From assembly GCF_032854445.1 (NCBI RefSeq), contig NC_088296.1, positions 19,829,853-19,893,852 of the forward strand: a stretch of DNA of 64,000 bases, given 5' to 3'. Position 1 is the stretch's first letter. Every line of letters starts with the position of its first letter. Below the pieces are notes generated by a model. That model ran no database searches. It saw only the letters and a program-made list of their open reading frames with translations, and was not told the DNA's origin. Shown in pieces: positions 13,001 to 20,500 of the stretch. The stretch comes from Liolophura sinensis (lineage: Eukaryota > Mollusca > Polyplacophora > Chitonida > Chitonidae). Made by a program: the position numbers and the translations under genes.

Positions 13001-14558
13001 ACGAGAAACCTCCGGATACACCACTAGTCTATTTGCAGTACATGGATTTCACACAAACCGTTTTGATTCTCAAAAATAATGTTAAACACCAATCAAAGAA
13101 ATAACTCCCCCCCCCCACGCAGAAAGTAGACTTATATAACTATATAGATAGCAAAAATCAACGATGTGAATAATTCAATTTACCTGCAGAACAACATGAT
13201 AAGGACAGCTATGAAGAGTGTGGTGAGCGAGATCCCGTACCCGATCTTGTACATCAGTCGGATTTTGGGCATGTGCGTCTGAAACCAGAAGGGATACAGT
13301 AGTTAAAGAGGGTAACGGATATGATACATTGGTTACTGATGGAAAGCAAAAGGGATACGGTGGTTAAAGAGGGAAACGAGAGCAATCCATTGGTCACTGA
13401 CGGAAACCAGAAGGGATACAGTGTTTAAAGAGGGTAGCGAAAGTTACGCATTGATTACTGAGGGAAAACAGAAGGCATACAATGTTTAAAGAGGGTAACG
13501 AAAGTGATGCATTGGTTACTGATGGAAACCAGAAGGGATACAGTGTTTAAAGAGGGTAACGAAAAGTTACGCATTGATTACTGAGGGAAACCAGGAGGGA
13601 TACAGTGTTTAAAGAGGGAAACGAAAGTGATGCATTGATTACTGATGGAAACCAGAAGGGATACAGTGTTTAAAGGGTATAACGAAAGTGATGCATTGGT
13701 TTCTGAGGGAAACCAGGAGGGATACAGTGTTTAAAGAGCTCAGCGAAAGTGATGCATTTGTTACTGAGGGAAACCAGAAGGGATACAGTGTTTAAAGAGC
13801 TCAGCGAAAGTGATGCATTTGTTACTGAGGGAAGCCAGAAGGGATACAGTGTTTAAAGGGTATAACGAAAGTGATGCATTGGTTTCTGAGGGAAACCAGA
13901 AGGGATACAGTGTTTAAAGAGCTCAGCGAAAGTGATGCATTTGTTACTGAGGGAAACCAGAAGGGATACAGTGTTTAAAGAGCTCAGCGAAAGTGATGCA
14001 TGCGTTACTGAGGGAAACCAAAAGGGATACAGCGGTTAAAGAGGGTAATGAGAGGAATGTATTGCTTACTGAGGGAAAAAGGAATATAGTCCTTAAAGAG
14101 GTAAACTGCAGTAAATTACCGTTTTTCCTGGTGTATCTGGAAACCCTTTCAATTAACATCACTGTACTTTATCACCAAATTCGACATACGCCATGATGCT
14201 AAGTGCATGTGTACTGTTGTAAAAGTCCATTAAAATTTACGAAGACATAAAAGGCAGCAGCATAGAGAGTCTCTAAAACGATAAGTGATGACAGTGTAAT
14301 GGTTGGCAGCAACTCAGCACTCCCCTGACAATCTACTCAAGGACTCAAGAGTCTCTCACCAATGCGGTCGCTGTGAGTTCAAGTCCAGCTCATGCTGGCT
14401 TCCCCTCCGGCCGCATGTGTGAAGGTTTGCCACCAACCTGCGGATGGTCGTGGGTTTCCCCAGGGCTCTGCCTGGTTTCCTCCCACCATAATGCTGGCCG
14501 CCGTCGTATATGTGAAATATTCTTGAGTACGGCGTGAAACACCAATGAAATAAATACA

Positions 14559-14589
<31 letters not shown>

Positions 14590-17500
14590 ATCTACTCAAG
14601 GTAAAGCCATAGCTGAGCCATAAGAAACTGGACCCTATGGAAAACCATTATACATTAACAGTGTCAGAGGTATAATATAACGCCTTCGCTTTTAAATCCT
14701 GAATCACTGAGCTCTGTTTAGCGTTAAACACCTTAAAACGACTATAATGTATAAACGAGCAAACAACAATTAATCACTTACGTTAACTTTAGCAGATGGT
14801 AATTATGGTGTGAAACAAGTACTGACTTAGGAAGGAAGGAACAGCTATTTAAAAAAGTGGAGCTCGCTTGTAACGTTCTTGGCGCCTCAACTCTACGGCT
14901 ATATAAATTGAAATGCCAGTAACATGCGGATAGTCGTGAGTTTCCCACGGACTTTGCCCGGTTTCTTCATATCACAATGCTGGCCACCGTCGTATAAGTG
15001 AAATATTACTCAGCACGGCATAAAACATCAATCAAATAAGTAAATACATAAATAAATAACTAAATAAAAATATAAATCGAAATAAGCTGTGTGTTTGTCC
15101 TAAAAACTGCAGTTGCAGAGAATCCAAAAGTGGTTTGGTGAAAGTTATACTGGGCATATGCAATTGTTCTGAAGTCAAACCGAGTTATGTGCATCGAACA
15201 CTAGTCAGAGGTCGGGCGAATAAAGGAATTAGAGAGAGAGAGAAAAAACGCACCGTTCCATCGCCTCTCTTCATTGCATTTGGCGCACAGTTACTGTCGT
15301 CTATAAATATCACCACCATCAAAGTGATAACAACAGAGATACAACTTCAAGCGCAAAGGAAAAGTCCAGCGAGACGAGGCTGGTAAACACATCTTTCATA
15401 TGCTGGACAGAAACTCATTATTTTGCCGTGCACGTTATTAACGAATTTATCACACACGTAAATTTACTCAATGAAAAGTCACTTGTACAATGAAAATAAA
15501 GTTATGTGTCTCTCGGCCTGCAGCAAATTCTGAATATCGGCTGAAAACCTCTCCCAATTGTCTCCCTTAGGAGTCTTCACCAGAAATTGGACTGACCGAG
15601 TTAAATTATTTACATCCCGAAGGCGTACTTTACACTCTACTAATTGATGTCTGTAGGTCTGGTTGTGTACTTATATCGTTCGTGGATAGGGTCCAGGGGA
15701 AAAGATTGATCGTTACCGAGCACACCGCCACAAAGGTATAGCAGGGATGATCCACATGAAGAGTTTGAACTTCATTTATGTACGGAGAAAGTCTTTGGTA
15801 AACAAGTGACGAACTTTCCCCAGTTGTGACCTACAGATATGCACACAATATTGTTGGAGGACAACGTTAGACTATGCAGACGTCCTGACGCGCCTTGCCG
15901 ACCAAGGCGCAAGAAAAAAGGGTGGGGGAATCTCATCTTGTGTAGCTCGTGTGTCATAGCAACCTAGAGCAAGCACCTCGGCACGCTCTCTTGTCAATTT
16001 ACCTGAGTTTTGGTTTTAATTTAACTACTCATGTAACGCTTGAAACTACACGTAAAAACTTATACGACTTAATTAGTATAAGAATTTATACAAATTAAGT
16101 CGTAGAATTAGTTAAAGCAAATGCACTGACAATTCATAAGTACTAACGCGCCAGTTTAAACGCGACTTTAAAAACGCAACAAGCGAAGGAACCACAACAA
16201 TAAAACCTCCCAAAAGGGGAATTTGTCCACTAACCAGTAGGTCCATGGGAATCCCCAGAGGACATCGTGAGTAGTTTGTGAAGGGATGGTCAGAGGAAGG
16301 GCGATGATACCAAGTTCCGTTAGAGAGGCACTCCTTGACAGCAAACTCTGTAATAAACATACATCGAATCATTGGTTCATTGATCGCTAAGAGGCATTAG
16401 GGGAGGGTTCACATCCGACACTGGGAAGATAATTTTTAGATTTCCCTGGTCGTGGGGCACTCGGCAACGATCGAGTGGCCGCTTACTTAGGGTAACGTCC
16501 GCTGCCAAACAATTATCTTCCATCTGAAGGAATATATTGTATTTTAAGCAGTAATCAGCAAAAAATAAATAACTTAATTAATAAAATAAACTAAATAAAA
16601 ATTCTCTTTGCACTCACTTGTATTCTTACTTCTAAACCAAATTTGTTATGGTTTATTAAAACATATATGTATCCTTGACCCCACCACTTGTAGAACGTGT
16701 GTGTCACGTGTGAAAAAGGTCGTCCGATACATGACAGAGGTCGATGGTTTATAACCATAAAACCGACCACCATCGTATTAGTGAAAAATTATTGAGTATG
16801 ACCCTGAAGGGACACAGGATCGGTGCTGATTGACTGACATTGGAGATAGGGTTCCCTGGGTAAAACCCAGAACTCTTTGTCACGCTGGAATAAACGTATC
16901 ATAACTAAAATCAGCTTTGACTAAGCGTAGCCTGGGTTTGCCTATCTCTCACACCAGCCAATCAAAATCGATTCTGTATCCCTTTAAGCAACGTTCAAAT
17001 CAAATCATCTACACGCAGATATCACCAATTTGTGTTTCTTGTTTTATCTCTATAAATGAACAGCTACAGGCTGTTAGAGAATAAGTTGAAAACTGAATCT
17101 AAGCTAAACTACACGTAAGTCTGTCATCAGATGTTTGAGATCTCAGTGCGAATCAACAATGTAAAAAAAGAAGAAGAAGTTTGATTTAGAGTATGTATTG
17201 CGTCAGTTAGGCAATGGCCTTTGTGTAAGAAACAAAACATAATAGACATTTAATGCTTCTAAGAGACGAAGCTAGACATTTCAATTGATCTCGTTCTGGC
17301 CAGGTATGTAAGAAGAAAGTCTATGCCATCATTTAACCACCACAGCGAAACCATATGGATAGAGTTTAACGAAGTCACAGGAGTTAAAATAGAAACACAG
17401 ACAACTTCAGGAAACATGATCTCAAGCGTAGTTTAGAAAATAATCTCTTTTTCGTCTATGAAAAGCCTTTGAAGCAAAAGTTTATTTGAGTTTCAGTGAA

Positions 17501-20500
17501 CATTTAACCATTAAATGTTTGCACATGTCTATAGATGGAAACTTCAAAGGTCACGCCATTTTATAGGGCACAATGAAAGAAATCACTGTTGAAAACTAAA
17601 ATGACATCAGGCCAGATTCTTCCAGAAGAAACTCTGACAGGGAGACAGAAATTATGTGAATAAGACGGCTTTAATGTATAATACTGTTAAAAGAAATATG
17701 TGATATAATCTGTTTTCCTTAAATTTTCAAATTCATTTCTACTTTCATATTTGTTTTTGTTTTTCATATTTAAAAATCTAATATTTCCCATACTAGAATC
17801 TGTTGACGTCAGTTGATTTGTGACAAGGACAGTTGACGACAATGTTTTTTGCTAACAAAAGTATATTTGAGAGATCCCATAAGCATGACTGCTTTCGCAT
17901 TAGTGCAACTGCACTTAAAACCAATAACAATGACGACTTATTAAATTATTATTTGAACAGATAAGCATGTACATGGTGTACACGTACGTGTAGCAACAAA
18001 TAATCTAGTTGATACACGTACGTGTACACGAAATTTTATCCAAACATTAAAACAGTAGATAAACCTGGCCCTGTTATTTAAGCGAAAACTGTTATTTGAG
18101 CACAAGGCAAGACACCATTGAATCAATCAAGACGTTTACTTGAACTGATTTTGGAAAAATTGTTTGGGAAAATACGCATATGAAGCTGAGCTATAAATTA
18201 AAGTACACGCATTATATGCATACCTGCCACGTGGGCTTGATTCTTCATTACAGAGAACGAAACAGAATCTGAGGTCAGAGAGAATCTGGCGGGGTTCGCC
18301 ACATGGAGAATGATATCTTTCCTGGAGATATATCGGTCATTGGTCATTCAGATCAGGAAACATGCCAGCGCCATTCTCAGAAGCTTTAGTCGGTCTTCGA
18401 CATTGCATTGGTTTAATGTGATTGTAAGGTAAATGTTATGACAACACAGCATTTTGAGTATTTCTCGAGCAGTGACGTCTAATAAATTGCAATTAATAGC
18501 ATTACTGCATTTGTTTTCGCCCAATTCTGCTTAAGCCACAGGGCTAGGGGACAGGTATGTATCTATTACTTGTGCATTTACATGAACATTTAGAATAAAA
18601 CCATGGCTGAGGTAAACTGACAAGAGGTCGTATTTCACCGGTTACAAGTGACCATTTGCCAGCTTTCTCACTGTCGTCGCTGCTCTGTTCTGTATGCTGT
18701 GCGTCTATCACACTGCAGTTGCTGCTCTGACCTTACTCTCTATGCTGTACGTCTATCACACTGTGGTCGCTGATCTGGCCTTACTTTTTATTCTGTACGT
18801 CTATGACACTGTCGTCGCTGCTCTAGCCTTACTTTCTATGCTGTAAGTCTATTACACTGTCGTCGCTGATCTGGCCTTACTCTCTATGCTGTACGTCTAT
18901 CACACTGTCGTCGCTGCTCTGGCCTTACTCTCTGCGTTGTACGTCTATCCCACTGTGGTCTCTGCTCTGTTCTTACTCTCTATGCTGTGTGTCTATCACA
19001 CTGTGGTCGCTGCTCTGGCCTTACTCTCTATGCTGTACATCTATCACACTGTGGTCGCTGATCTGGCCTTACTTTCTATGCTGTACGCCTATGACACTGT
19101 CGTCGTTGATCTGGCCTTACTCTCTATGCTGTACGTCTATCACACTGTGGTCGCTGCTCTGGCCTTACTCTCTATGCTGTACGTCTATCACACTGTCGTC
19201 ACCGCTCTGTTCTTACTCTGTATGCTGTACGTCTATCACACTGTCGTCGCTGCTCTGGCCTTACTCTCTGCGTTGTACGTCTATGACACTGTGGTCGCTG
19301 ATCTGGAATTACTCTCTATGCTGTACCTTTTTTGACATTGTCGCCGCTGCTCTGTGCTGTACATCTATGTCACTATCGTCGCTGCTCTGTTCTTACTCTG
19401 TATGCTGTGCTTCTTTAATTATATTCGGTCATAGCGGTCAAAACTTTAAACCAGTGTGGTTGTAGGTCTTGTTTTGTATTTGATCGGTCGACATTTTGCG
19501 GTCATAACAGATTTATCCAAACGCAAATTGTTTCAGTTCTACATAGGTATACTGAGTAATGAACGAAACGGATGGCAAAAACTACAAGACCCGTTTATGG
19601 TAAGCCTTTTATAACACTAGTTCTTGGATTAAAGAAACTATTACACCTGGGGAGGTACATTCCAAACCTTCTCAAAATTCAAATTTGAAATTAGAAAGCT
19701 TGTCAGGGAAAAGCTCACGGTTTACAGGAATAGAAACTGGATAGCTTTGCTCTTTAGAATTTTAAACACATTCCAGAAAGCAAAACAAGCTAAATAAAAG
19801 GCCAAGACAATAAACGAGCGTGCAACTTACCCGCTGTGTTAAAGTTGCTAATATACTCAGGACATGGTTGCCTGGCGACAGTTCCAGATGGCGTCGTCGG
19901 CCAACACATGATGTCATCCCATGTTCCCGGACAGTAGTCTCCCCCTGATTTACAAATAAGCGTTATTCAGAAATTTTCACTGTCCAATACATGAAGTGAA
20001 AAAATAAAATCTTCAAAACCAATGTAAATCATTGAAAATAATTTATAGTGCTTCTCTGCTGCTCTTCACACCGAAAGACAAACTTAAAATTTTAATTTAT
20101 CGTTTTCTGATAGAAATTTTCTTTCACATTTATTTTCATCGAATTACATGGAAGAACTTACAGTTTATTCTGACAGTGCAAAGATCAGTGACGCAACAGC
20201 GATCACTGTTTTTAGCTATGTGCATTTACAGATACACTTGAATTATTTTTGGACAAAACACTTGATTTACAAGTACATGTAGGAAGAAATTTTTTTTTTT
20301 TTTTTTGGATTGTTGTTTTACGCCGTACTCAAGAATATTTCACTTATACGACGGCGGTCAGCATTATGGTGGGTGGAAACCGGGCAGAACCCGGGAGAAA
20401 CCCACGACTATCCGCAGGTTGCTGACAGACCTTCCCACGTACGGCCGGAGAGGAAGCCAGTATAGGCTGGTCTTGAACTCACAGCGACCGCATTGGTGAG

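Noticed and set aside
16235-16372. Reading the minus-strand frame 16112-16372 as a stand-alone small protein
   Set aside because: Its useful part is the distal ectodomain exon. The start Met lies in the intron and the end runs past the donor.
18886-19465. Two long overlapping open frames (149 and 158 codons) with regular hydrophobic repeats, resembling a repetitive membrane protein
   Set aside because: They arise from a 48-bp minisatellite whose period is a multiple of three, so any stop-free frame stays open. The sequence derives from the end of a dispersed repeat.
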